Below, one piece after another: positions 34,528 to 43,000 of a DNA stretch of 44,480 bases (position 1 is the first letter of the stretch; the number at the start of each line of letters is the position of its first letter). The translations under genes were made by a program, and so were the position numbers. The stretch covers positions 1 to 44,480 of the forward strand of contig DXIX01000018.1 of NCBI GenBank assembly GCA_019112635.1, written 5' to 3'. The DNA is from Candidatus Blautia intestinigallinarum. GTDB lineage: Bacteria > Bacillota > Clostridia > Lachnospirales > Lachnospiraceae. The notes below the pieces were generated by a model. That model worked only from the letters and a program-made list of their open reading frames with translations, was not told where the DNA came from and did not search any database.

Positions 34528-35307
34528 ATGCAAAAGGATGTCGATTTTACGGATTCAGAAATCTATTTGAAAAAACTGGATGCCTTTTTTCTGTCGGTGG
34601 GAGAGGTAGATGATTATTCCCAGTTTGCTGCCAGGATACTGGCGGAGCTTGGAAAGTTGATTTCCTACGATCAGGGGGTGGCAATCTTCTTCAATGCGGC
34701 GGGAAAGGTGACAGACTGTTACCTTGCAGGTGTGGAGGAAAAATGGGGGTATCTCTATCGGGAGTACTATGCGAAAGTACAGTCCCAGTTTTCCCTTGGA
34801 ATGAAAAAGGACCGAAGCAAGAAGAGATTTATGAAATACATTCAGCCGATTACCTGTTCAGAGCTTCCGGACAATGAGTTCATCACGGATTGCATAGGAG
34901 TACGGGGCGTGAAACATTCCTTTGACTTCCCTCTTTTTGACAACCGCGGTCAGACACGTCTGGCTCTGGCTATGGACCGGACACGCCCGGAACCTTTCTC
35001 CAGAGAAGAGGTAGAACTGCTCAACCATATGATCCCGCACCTGGACAATATGCACCGGAAGTTTTTCCTCACATCGGATCCGGACAGAAAAATCGCGCGC
35101 CGTAAGGATGTTCTGTTGGAGAGAGCGGCTCTGACAAAAAGGGAGAAGGAAGTGGTGTCCTGTCTCTGTGAAGGGATTCCTCTCACGAAGATCAGCGAAG
35201 TGATGGATATCAGTCAGACCACTGTCTACAGACATCTGGCTAGCATTTATAAGAAATTAAATATGAATAACCTTCAGGAGTTGCTGGTATATTTTCTGGG
35301 GCGGTAA
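34528..35307 (+). CDS. LuxR-type regulator with a GAF-like sensor region
   Basis: A 259-residue regulator. Residues 10-165 form a GAF/autoinducer-like domain (DDYSQFAARILAELGKLISYDQGVAIFF through RLALAMDRTRPEPFSREEVELLNHMIPHL). Residues 193-255 are a LuxR HTH: LTKREKEVVSCLCEGIPLTKISEVMDISQTTVYRHLASIYKKLN. No receiver domain is present. The ATG follows AAGAGAAAGC, a modest site. The gene starts 12 bases after the UPF0210 gene but ends at a strong terminator, and the SDR/PanB-like pair lies 314 bases downstream in the same direction. It is a candidate regulator of that pair, perhaps acting through the palindromes in the gap. Confidence 0.85.
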   Translation: MQKDVDFTDSEIYLKKLDAFFLSVGEVDDYSQFAARILAELGKLISYDQGVAIFFNAAGKVTDCYLAGVEEKWGYLYREYYAKVQSQFSLGMKKDRSKKRFMKYIQPITCSELPDNEFITDCIGVRGVKHSFDFPLFDNRGQTRLALAMDRTRPEPFSREEVELLNHMIPHLDNMHRKFFLTSDPDRKIARRKDVLLERAALTKREKEVVSCLCEGIPLTKISEVMDISQTTVYRHLASIYKKLNMNNLQELLVYFLGR

Positions 35308-35340
35308 TGCCGGACAGAAAGTCTGTCTGAAGGGTTAATC

Positions 35341-35397
35341 ACCGGTATGAATTTTCAATCTGGTCAGGAAAGAAAATTCATACCGGTTTTTTATTTT
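35341..35397 (+). terminator. Strong rho-independent terminator after the LuxR-type gene
   Basis: Perfect 16-base arms ACCGGTATGAATTTTC (35341-35356) and GAAAATTCATACCGGT (35372-35387) followed by TTTTTTATTTTT. A small hairpin (GACAGA-AAG-TCTGTC) lies between it and the stop codon. Confidence 0.9.
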
Positions 35398-35424
35398 TCC
35401 TGGAAATGATTGTGCTGTGCGGAT

Positions 35425-35549
35425 TACATAAAATTATGTATAAGATAGTGAAAAAGATACATAATGGTTGCTATTTTACTGTGACAAATAAGATGATACT
35501 ATAAAAATACAGAAATTAATGCGATAAAACCTCTTAATTTTCGAAAATT
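35425..35549. promoter_or_regulatory. Two perfect palindromes upstream of the SDR/PanB-like genes
   Basis: TACATAAAATTATGTA (35425-35440) and AATTTTCGAAAATT (35536-35549) are both perfect palindromes in an AT-rich, gene-free stretch of 314 bases (35308-35621). A third short inverted repeat, TCTGTC-TTG-GACAGA (35582-35596), lies before the SDR ribosome site. They are operator candidates; I could not fix a convincing promoter. Confidence 0.5.
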
Positions 35550-35621
35550 TTGACGGATGTCACAGAGAATAACATGGAGTTTCTGTCTTGGACAGAGAAG
35601 GGATGAGAGGAGGATTTCAAG

Positions 35622-36458
35622 ATGGCGAATCGAATGGCCGGAAAGTCAGCCGTGGTTACGGGGGCAAGTTCCGGGATGGGCAAGGCAATTGCGTTGGCTT
35701 ATCTGAATGAGGGGGCGAATGTGGTTGCGGCAGCCCGCAATATGGAGGCGCTTTCTGCCCTGGAAAAGGAGGCAAAAGAGGCGGGATTCGGAGAACAGAT
35801 CCGGATCGTTTCCTGTGATGTGACGAAGTCGGAAGACTGCGAGAATGCAATCCGCGTCTGCGCAGAGAGTTTTGGGACTTGTAATGTGCTTTCCCATAAT
35901 GCGGGGGCTGCGGATAATTTTACTCCGGCAGCGGAGATGACGGATGAACTGTGGGACAGAATGATTTCTCTCAATCTCACAGCGTCCATGAAAATAACCC
36001 GTGCGGCACTGCAGTATTTTTTAAAAAATAATGTCAGCGCATCCATTGTGATGATCACTTCCAACGCAGCCTTTGAGAGCGCGACAGGAGGAACGGCATA
36101 CTGTGCGTCAAAGGCAGGTGCCAATGCACTGATGAAAGGAATTGCCTTTGAATATGGCAGAGAGGGGATTCGATGTAATGCAATCTGCCCGGGACCTGTT
36201 CTGACTAATATCAATAAGAGTATGGGAGAGATTCATGAGGGAGGCGCCGCGATTCACCGTTTGACCGGGTATAATGCCCATGCAAAAGAGTGGATGGTGA
36301 AATCGGCCCGTTATGCTCTGGGGGATGACCCGCGTCTGCCGGCGATCGGCAAACCTGAGGAAATTGCGCCCCTGGCAGTCTATTTAGGCAGTGATGAGTC
36401 CAGTTTCGTAAATGGCGCATCGGTGATTATTGACGGCGGTGTCTGTCTGAGCGCGTAA
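35622..36458 (+). CDS. Short-chain dehydrogenase/reductase (SDR)
   Basis: A 278-residue classical SDR. The cofactor loop is TGASSGMG (about 13-20), followed by VVAAARN, SCDVT, HNAGA, catalytic Ser in ITSNAAF, Y160 and K164 in YCASK, and the C-terminal SSFVNGASVIIDGG. The residues after the second strand (AARN) favour NADP(H) over NAD(H), weakly. AGGAGG lies nine bases before the ATG. It is 27 bases upstream of the PanB-like gene, so the two probably act on the same compound. The substrate, likely a hydroxy/oxo acid or sugar derivative, is unknown. Confidence 0.92.
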   Translation: MANRMAGKSAVVTGASSGMGKAIALAYLNEGANVVAAARNMEALSALEKEAKEAGFGEQIRIVSCDVTKSEDCENAIRVCAESFGTCNVLSHNAGAADNFTPAAEMTDELWDRMISLNLTASMKITRAALQYFLKNNVSASIVMITSNAAFESATGGTAYCASKAGANALMKGIAFEYGREGIRCNAICPGPVLTNINKSMGEIHEGGAAIHRLTGYNAHAKEWMVKSARYALGDDPRLPAIGKPEEIAPLAVYLGSDESSFVNGASVIIDGGVCLSA

Positions 36459-36485
36459 ACAGAAATAAAAAGGAGGAGTATGTTT

Positions 36486-37379
36486 ATGTCAGAAGAGAAC
36501 AAAGTAGTTGTGGGAAAAGAAGATAAAAAAGTCAGTGCTTCCCGTGTGGTGAAGGGAAGAAAATCCATTAATTATCTGCAGAAGTTAAAAGATGAGGGGA
36601 CACCGATTGTGCAGATGTGTCCGGCTGGCCGTGACCAGTTTTTTACCCAGGCTGCTGAGATTGCAGGCTGTGATATCTGCCGTCTTACCGTTCCAGGTGA
36701 CGGAGCGCAGGATCCTCAGATTCAGATCGATATGGCTCCTTGGTGGATTCAGACTGTCCGCCGGGCGGCAAAATATATTCACATCAATTTTTATATGCAG
36801 ACACCGACTTACGCATCCAAAGAAAAAGCGATGGAATATGGATCTTACTACATGAATTGCGGAGCGGATTCACTCCTTCCGATGGGAATCAGCAATGAGA
36901 CATTGAAATATATGGCAGACAATTATCTGGTGGTATTTGGCCATGTGGGTGCGCTTTCCGGCTGGCAGACCAATCGCCAGGGCGGCTACAAACGTATGGG
37001 AAAGACTGCGGCGGAGGCCATGAAAGTTGCGAGAATGGCTTATGAATATCAGGAGAACGGCATGATGGCCATGAGTATTGAGCTGACGCCCATCGAGGTG
37101 ACCAATGCCATCGCGAAGAAACTGCGGGTACCAGTAATCTCCATCGCGGCAGGCGGTGCGGCAGATGGCTGTGAGATGGTTGATTTTGATACCTTCGGAA
37201 TGATGCCGAATCCTGCTTCCCATGCCAAGAGCTATGCGAATTTCTTTGAGTGGGCTGCGACAGCATACGGACGTTGGGCAAATGATGTCCGTACCGGGGC
37301 ATATCCGGAAGACAAACATGGATATCACATGGATGAAAAAGAGTTGGATACGTTTTTGAATGAGCTTGAGAAAATGTGA
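36486..37379 (+). CDS. Divergent PanB (ketopantoate hydroxymethyltransferase)-like TIM-barrel protein
   Basis: A 297-residue protein. The C-terminal half parallels PanB: FGHVGALSGWQ then RQGGYKRMGKT (PanB: GHIGLTPQ then GGYKVQGRT), and MSIELTPIEVTNAIAKKLRVPVISIAAGGAADGC (PanB: LECVPAELAKxIT then TIGIGAGPxCDGQ). The N-terminal half is more distant: VPGDG may correspond to VGDS, but the Asp expected in the next strand and the Glu expected near LLPMG are not obvious, so the metal site looks altered. Known PanB adds a hydroxymethyl group to 2-oxoisovalerate. The ATG at 36486 is nine bases from AGGAGG; an in-frame ATG at 36480 is only three away. It is paired with the SDR gene. It may have changed substrate or lost catalysis. 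Confidence 0.7.
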   Translation: MSEENKVVVGKEDKKVSASRVVKGRKSINYLQKLKDEGTPIVQMCPAGRDQFFTQAAEIAGCDICRLTVPGDGAQDPQIQIDMAPWWIQTVRRAAKYIHINFYMQTPTYASKEKAMEYGSYYMNCGADSLLPMGISNETLKYMADNYLVVFGHVGALSGWQTNRQGGYKRMGKTAAEAMKVARMAYEYQENGMMAMSIELTPIEVTNAIAKKLRVPVISIAAGGAADGCEMVDFDTFGMMPNPASHAKSYANFFEWAATAYGRWANDVRTGAYPEDKHGYHMDEKELDTFLNELEKM

Positions 37380-37405
37380 GAATTTTTGAATTGAGAAAAG
37401 TCTTC

Positions 37406-37432
37406 GGGCAGGCAGAGGGAATCTGTCTGCCC
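37406..37432 (+). terminator. Hairpin after the PanB-like gene
   Basis: GGGCAGGCAGA (37406-37416) and TCTGTCTGCCC (37422-37432) pair over 11 positions with one wobble around GGGAA. No T-tract follows, so it may stabilise the transcript or pause rather than terminate. Confidence 0.45.
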
Positions 37433-37468
37433 TTGGATGGCTTCTCAGACAGATAAGATGAGGGAAAG

Positions 37469-37984
37469 ATGACAGAGATTGGAACAATAAAATATGAAGG
37501 CAGAGCCATTCCCAAGGAATGCACCGATGAGGAGGCGGCGGATCTGCTCTTGGATCAGATTATTTCAGAGACAGAGATTCCTGTATCCGAAGCGAGGGTG
37601 GAGCAGGAGCTGAATTATGAATTGGCAGGTTTTCTGCAGAAGAGACGATACCTGGCCATGGGAGGCGATCATCAGCTGGAAGAGGTGGATCTGGAAGAAT
37701 GGCAGAGGGAGATTCGCAGGGAGATCATCCGTGATCAGAAAGTGGAATGGATTTTAAATGCAGTCATTGACCGGGAAAAACTGACGGTGTCTTTTCAGGA
37801 ATTGGAAGAGATGGCTATCAAGCTGGCGGAGGAAGAGCAGACGACTCTGGAAATGGTGCAGCGTTTTATGGGGGAGGATTACGCTCTCTTAAAAAAGGAT
37901 GCTCTGTACAAGAAAGCCAAAAGATGGATGGCTGCAAAAGCAAAACGGGAAGAACAGAAAATGGAAAAAGCGGAAGAATTTTAA
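37469..37984 (+). CDS. Small protein resembling the trigger factor C-terminal region
   Basis: A 171-residue, highly charged, mainly helical protein with no membrane segment. The segment LTVSFQELEEMAIKLAEEEQTTLEMVQRFMGEDY, followed by ALLKKDALYKKAKRWM, parallels the trigger factor C-terminal domain (VTDEEVEEEIKKLAEQY, then EDLLRRKALDLL), and the upstream segment SEARVEQELNYELAGFLQ resembles the preceding arm. The ribosome-binding and prolyl-isomerase domains of trigger factor are missing, so this may be an orphan chaperone-arm protein. GAGGGAAAG precedes the ATG. The gene is flanked by a hairpin at 37406 and a terminator at 37986, suggesting its own transcript. Confidence 0.55.
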   Translation: MTEIGTIKYEGRAIPKECTDEEAADLLLDQIISETEIPVSEARVEQELNYELAGFLQKRRYLAMGGDHQLEEVDLEEWQREIRREIIRDQKVEWILNAVIDREKLTVSFQELEEMAIKLAEEEQTTLEMVQRFMGEDYALLKKDALYKKAKRWMAAKAKREEQKMEKAEEF

Positions 37985-37985
37985 G

Positions 37986-38015
37986 AAGGAGCCAAAGGAA
38001 GGGCTCCTTTCTTTT
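37986..38015 (+). terminator. Rho-independent terminator of the trigger-factor-like gene
   Basis: Arms AAGGAGCC (37986-37993) and GGCTCCTT (38002-38009), an 8-base loop, then TTCTTTT. The T-tract runs directly into the next promoter. Confidence 0.75.
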
Positions 38016-38042
38016 GCCAAGTGTATCCACATCTGCTATACT
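38014..38042 (+). promoter_or_regulatory. Promoter of the aldo/keto reductase gene
   Basis: TTGCCA (38014-38019) and TATACT (38037-38042) are separated by 17 bases, followed by AGGAGAG and the GTG start at 38075. Confidence 0.75.
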
Positions 38043-38074
38043 GAGATTAATGAAAAAATAGGAGAGTGATTTTT

Positions 38075-39223
38075 GTGAAATATCGGGAGTTGGGCAGTAC
38101 AGGTCTTCTGGTCAGTGAGATTGGACTGGGATGTGAAGGATTTGCGGAAAATGAGTGCCGGGATACCGGGCGTTTTCTGGATGAGGCACAGCGTCTGGGA
38201 GTGAATTATATTGATCTTTATACCCCCAACCCGCAGGTGCGGGCCAGTGTGGGAGAGGCGCTGAAGGGCAGAAGAGAGAAATTCATCCTCCAGTCCCATC
38301 TGTGCTCTGTGTGGAAAGACGGCCAGTATAAACGTTCCAGAAAAATTGAGGAAGTCAAGGAGGGGATGAGGCAGATGCTGAGTCTGCTCCAGACCGATTA
38401 TATTGACGTGGGAATGATTCACTATGTGGATTCCATCAAGGACTGGGAAGAGATTGTGCAAGGACCGGTGCTGGCTTATGCCAGGGAATTGAAAGAGAAA
38501 GGGATTATCCGGCATATTGGCCTGAGCAGCCACAACCCGCAGGTTGCGCTGGAGGCGGTAAAAAGCGGTGACATCGAAGTGTTGATGTTCAGTGTAAATC
38601 CCTGCTATGATCTGCAGCCGGCCAGTGAGGACGTGGAGGAGTTGTGGGCAGAGAAAAATTATCAGGGACATCTGGTGAATATGGATCCCCAGCGGCAGGA
38701 ACTCTACGAAGTCTGCCAGCGTCTGGGAGTGGGAGTCACGGTGATGAAAGCTTTCGGAGGAGGGGATCTTCTGAACGAGACACTGTCACCGGCAGGGAAA
38801 GCGCTGACCGTGTTCCAGTGTCTTCATTATGCTCTGACCCGTCCGGCGGTGGCTACGGTTCTGTCAGGGGCCCGCAGCGTGGAACAGCTTCAGGCCAGTG
38901 CGGCATATGAGGAGGCATCCGAGGAGGAGAAGGATTATGCGGCCGCCTTTGCTTCTTTCCCCAAAATCAGCTGGGAGGGACATTGTATGTATTGCAGTCA
39001 CTGTGCGCCGTGTCCGAAAAAGATTGATGTGGCTTCTGTGACGAAATTTCTGAATCTGGCAAGAGCACAGGGAGAAATTCCCGAGACGGTTCGGGAACAC
39101 TATGAAGTACTTCCTCACCATGCCGGGGAATGTATAGAGTGCGGCGCCTGCGAGACCAGGTGTCCGTTTGGCGTGCCTATCATGGAAAACATGCGTCAGG
39201 CTAGAGAAATTTTTGGAAAATAG
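38075..39223 (+). CDS. Aldo/keto reductase with a C-terminal ferredoxin domain
   Basis: A 382-residue protein. Residues 1 to about 285 are an aldo/keto reductase barrel: YRELGSTGLLVSEIGLG, VNYIDLYTP, KFILQSHL, QTDYIDVGMIHYV and RHIGLSSHNPQ. The tetrad is only partly recognisable: the Asp/Tyr are DLYTP, but the usual Lys (in ILQSHLC) is not clear. Residues 304-363 carry two Cys clusters, CMYCSHCAPC and CIECGACETRC, for two [4Fe-4S] clusters, as in the ferredoxin-type reductases common in anaerobes. The GTG at 38075 is ten bases from GGAG; a GTG at 38066 is too close. It probably exchanges electrons with ferredoxin; the substrate is unknown. The 3' end overlaps the convergent TetR gene by 23 bases. 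Confidence 0.88.
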   Translation: MKYRELGSTGLLVSEIGLGCEGFAENECRDTGRFLDEAQRLGVNYIDLYTPNPQVRASVGEALKGRREKFILQSHLCSVWKDGQYKRSRKIEEVKEGMRQMLSLLQTDYIDVGMIHYVDSIKDWEEIVQGPVLAYARELKEKGIIRHIGLSSHNPQVALEAVKSGDIEVLMFSVNPCYDLQPASEDVEELWAEKNYQGHLVNMDPQRQELYEVCQRLGVGVTVMKAFGGGDLLNETLSPAGKALTVFQCLHYALTRPAVATVLSGARSVEQLQASAAYEEASEEEKDYAAAFASFPKISWEGHCMYCSHCAPCPKKIDVASVTKFLNLARAQGEIPETVREHYEVLPHHAGECIECGACETRCPFGVPIMENMRQAREIFGK

Positions 39224-39764
39224 TCTGGTGAAGCAGTGCGGCCATGTGTTCCGGGGATTCAGGATTCTCGGCGGACAGCCAGGATTTGATCAATCCGACA
39301 CAGCCGTTCAGACAGAAGGCATAGAGGTAATTCTGATCCTGTGTGTCACGGGCAAACTGGTGGAAGAGACCGGGAAGTACGGTTTCAGCCACCAGTTTTT
39401 CTATGCGGCTGACAAAGGCAATATCTCCGTTCGGGCCCATCAGGGCGATGCAGATCTCCCGGTTTTTGGACAGAATATGGAATAATTCTGTGGCGAAAGA
39501 GATGGAGATATCTGCCTTTTCGGGATTGGGGAAATGGGTCCGCAAAGTCTCCAGGATTTCATTCATCAGCTCATTTTCAATACTCTCCAGCATTTGATAA
39601 ATATCGGTATAATGAAGATAGAAGGTGGAACGGTTGATATCCACTTCCTCCACAAGTTCCCGGACGGTGATTTCTTTGATGCTTTTCTTCTGCATCAGCC
39701 GGGCCAGACCCATGCGCAGCTGTGTGCGGGTCTTTCGCACACGGCGGTCTACTTTCTCTGACAT
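39201..39764 (-). CDS. TetR/AcrR-family regulator, likely controller of the YhgE gene
   Basis: A 187-residue TetR protein with VRKTRTQLRMGLARLMQKKS, the helix-turn-helix ITVRELVEEVDINRSTFYLHYTDIYQMLE and a C-terminal helical domain of the kind in YfiR/TetR-C regulators. The ATG at 39764 is six bases from AGGAGG; another ATG is directly upstream, with three bases of spacing. It is divergent from the YhgE/Pip gene across 241 bases and is the natural candidate repressor for it, with CTATTA-type decamers in the gap as possible targets. It also converges on the aldo/keto reductase gene with an overlap of 23 bases, so antisense effects are possible. Confidence 0.9.
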   Translation of the reverse strand: MSEKVDRRVRKTRTQLRMGLARLMQKKSIKEITVRELVEEVDINRSTFYLHYTDIYQMLESIENELMNEILETLRTHFPNPEKADISISFATELFHILSKNREICIALMGPNGDIAFVSRIEKLVAETVLPGLFHQFARDTQDQNYLYAFCLNGCVGLIKSWLSAENPESPEHMAALLHQTIFQKFL

Positions 39765-39890
39765 CATATCCCTCCTAAAAAAATGTTTCCAGACTTGCTT
39801 GCGAGTCTGGGCGCAGGATTTTCTTTGCTTAATAATGAACAATATAAAAAATAATGTCTGTTAAACGTTAAAATGTTGTGAATTTAATGG

Positions 39891-39919
39891 TTGTAACAGT
39901 TCTTTTACCCTAGTATAAT
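39891..39919 (+). promoter_or_regulatory. Promoter of the YhgE/Pip gene
   Basis: TTGTAA (39891-39896) and TATAAT (39914-39919) are separated by 17 bases. A further TTGACA at 39924 has no matching -10 at good spacing. The transcript would carry a leader of about 80 bases with the three decamers. Confidence 0.65.
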
Positions 39920-39948
39920 GCTTTTGACAGAGAAAATCAACACTAAGT

Positions 39949-39994
39949 CTATTAATAGTGATTATATCTATTAGTAGAAAAAATCTATTAAAAG
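39949..39994. repeat. Three CTATTA-type decamers upstream of the YhgE gene
   Basis: CTATTAATAG (39949-39958, perfect palindrome), CTATTAGTAG (39968-39977, one mismatch) and CTATTAAAAG (39985-39994, weaker) start 19 and 17 bases apart, between promoter and ATG. They are a candidate binding array for the divergent TetR protein. Confidence 0.55.
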
Positions 39995-40005
39995 AAGGGA
40001 TTGGC

Positions 40006-43000
40006 ATGATAAAAGAAGAATGGAAGAATCTGTTTCACAACAAAATTTTACTGGCAGTGGTTCTTGTCATTGCACTGATACCGGCTATTTACGCAGGACT
40101 TTTCCTGGCATCCATGTGGGATCCTTATGGAAACGTGGATAAGTTGCCGGTGGCGGTGGTGAATGAGGATCAACCGGTGAAATACCAGGATACCACTTTG
40201 TCCGTGGGGGATGAGCTGGTGAAAAAACTCAGAGAAGATGGCTCTATGGACTTTCATTTTGTAGGTCAAAGAACAGCGGAAGAAGGACTTCAGAATGGAA
40301 CCTATTATATGGTGATTACCATTCCCGAAAATTTCTCTGCAGATGCGGCGACGGTGATGGAAGAGCATCCAAGACAGATGTGTCTGGATTATGAGACGAA
40401 TCCGGGAACGAACTATATCGCGTCCAAGTTAAGCGAGACGGCTTTGGAAAAAATCAGATCAGGTATCACCGAAGAGGTGACCAGGACTTATACAGAGGTT
40501 ATTTTTGACCAGATCCAGGATGCGGGAGACGGGATGGAACAGGCGGCGGACGGTGCGCGGCAGCTTCAGGATGGAGCAAAAGAAGCTTCCAGGGGAAGCA
40601 GTACAATCACAGAAAATTTGAGAAAACTGGCGGACAGTACACTGACTTTCCGAGACGGTTCTAAGGAGCTGACTCAAGGCCTCGAAGTATATACAGAGGG
40701 AGTGGCACAGGTTCATGAGGGTGCCGGACAGCTGGATGAGGGGGTTCGCACGCTGACTGGGAAGCTGCCTGAACTTCTGGACGGGACAAAAGAGTTAAGA
40801 GAGGGAACGGAGGCTTATACCGCCGGGGTATCCCAGCTAAACCAGCACTCCGAAGAACTCACCGCAGGAAGCGGCCGGATAGTGGAAGGAACACAGGCAC
40901 TGCAGGAAGGAGCAGACTCTCTGGCAAGGGGAGCACAGGAATATGTCGCCGGTGTGGGACAGCTGACGGATGGACTTCTGGGAACGGAGCAGACAATGGG
41001 GTACCTGGAAGGGGCAGACGCTCTGACCGTAGGCCTGCTGGGGGATGGAACAAAAGAGAATCCCGGATACCTTGCAGGAGTTGAGCGCCTGGCACAAGGG
41101 GCGTCTTCTCTGGAGGGGCTCAAGAATCTGGGCAAAGTATCTGGAGCAGTCACAAAGATGAGCAAGTCCGTGTCCGGGGACGGCGAAGCGACTTTAGAGA
41201 AGGGAACGCAAAGCCTGATGGCAGGACTGAAAACCATCCGGGATCAGGCTGCTTCTCTGGAAAATACAGTCAGTGCGGATGGACTGAAAAAGATGAACAA
41301 AAGTCTGCAAGATGTGGGAGAGGGGATAGACAGAGCTGCCGAGGGGATGGAGGAAGCTTCCAAAGAGATGGAAACATCGGCAGAGCAGCTGGCGGATGCC
41401 TCCCAGGTCTGTGGCGTGGTCTCTGAAAATCTGCAGAGTCTGACAGGAATCGAAGAATCACAGCAGCAGTGCGAGGACGTGACAGCGGCCATGGCAGCGC
41501 AGGGCAACGAAAAATTAGGGCAGGCCAACGAACAGATTCAAAGTGGGCAAAATGCCATGGAGACCGCGGTGCAGCAGATCAGACAGATTTGCGCGGAAGG
41601 TCAGGAGGAGACGGTGACAGTCTCCAGAGATACCCTGGAACAGCTGGCTGACTCCCTGGAGGGGGCAGAGACAGGAATGACCGGGGTGGAAGAGATAAAT
41701 ACGGAAGACTCTCTGTCACAGGTACAGGAAATTTTTAGACAATTGGCACAGCAATTACAGACGGCAGAGCAGTCCTCCGCTCAGGCAAATGAGAAGCTTT
41801 CCGAGCTTGCGGGAGACTTAGGAGACAAAGCGCAGTCTCTCGTGAACCGTGCGTCCAAGATGAAAGGAGCCAGACAGCAGATGGAAAAAGGTGCGGCTGG
41901 GATCCCTGCAAAGGTTCCCGAAGAAGCACTCAAAGAGCTGACGCAGGGGCTTGACCGGGCATACCAGGCTTCCTGTGAGGTATCCAAGGGAACAAAACAG
42001 CTGGGAGAAGGGCTTAAGGAACTGGAACAGGGAACACAATCTTTTCCGCAGGCAGCAGAAGGCATTCAGGAGCTGATCCAAGGGTTTGATCTTCTGACAC
42101 AGAATGATGCAGTTTTATCGGAAGGAGCAAGAAGCCTTCAAAATGCAGGGGAGACTGTGAGAACAGGCGCCAGCCAGCTGCGCGATAACGGGGAGGTTTT
42201 GTTATCCGGAACCTCTCAGGCGGCAGAAGGCATCCAGGCTCTGGCAACAGGTGCCGGTCAGCTGGATGCGGGGGTTAAGAGCTATACATCAGGAATACAG
42301 AAGCTGGATCAAAACAGCGGGAAGCTGAACGATGGTGCACAGGCTCTGGCATCCGGTGCAGACACCTTAAGTACAGGGGCACAGCAGTTGGCTGACGGGA
42401 CTTCTTCTTTGTATGCAGGTACCCGGGAATTGGATGGGAACAGTTCCTCACTTCTGGAAGGAGCTTCCCGGTTGACAGATGGATCAGAACAGATTCATAC
42501 CGGAGCAAAACAACTGGCAGAAGGTTCCGGGCAGTTGGGGACAGGCCTGAAAAAATTAGAAGACGGCTCCGGGACCTTGGCCGCCAGTTTGTCGGATGGA
42601 GCTTCACAGGTTAAGGAGAAAAAAGCAAAGAGTCAGAATATTAAAATGATATCCGATCCGGTGACGGACAAGGAGACGAAGATAACGAAGGTCCCCAATA
42701 ACGGTCATGCTATGGCCCCTTATATGATGTCTGTGGGTCTTTGGGTTGGTTCTCTGGCTTTCTGTCTGATGTACCCGCTGACTACATACAAAGGAAAACT
42801 GAAATCCGGGACTGCATGGTGGGCAAGCAAGGCGTCGGTTCTTGGAGTACTGGCTCTTCTGCAGGGAGCACTGGTCATTTTGCTGCTTCACATTTTCGAC
42901 GGATTTACCCCGGTACAGATGGGCAAGGCCATTGCTTTTTCCTGCCTGGCTTCGGTGGCGTTCACCTCCATTATGTACTTCTTCAATGTATTCCTGGGTA

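Noticed and set aside
39949..39994. The three decamers as a CRISPR array
   Set aside because: Units of ten bases with spacers of seven to nine bases are too short, and no cas genes are present.
40459..42607. Several minus-strand frames within the YhgE stalk region
   Set aside because: They follow from the biased codon composition of the repeats on the other strand and have no starts with ribosome sites.
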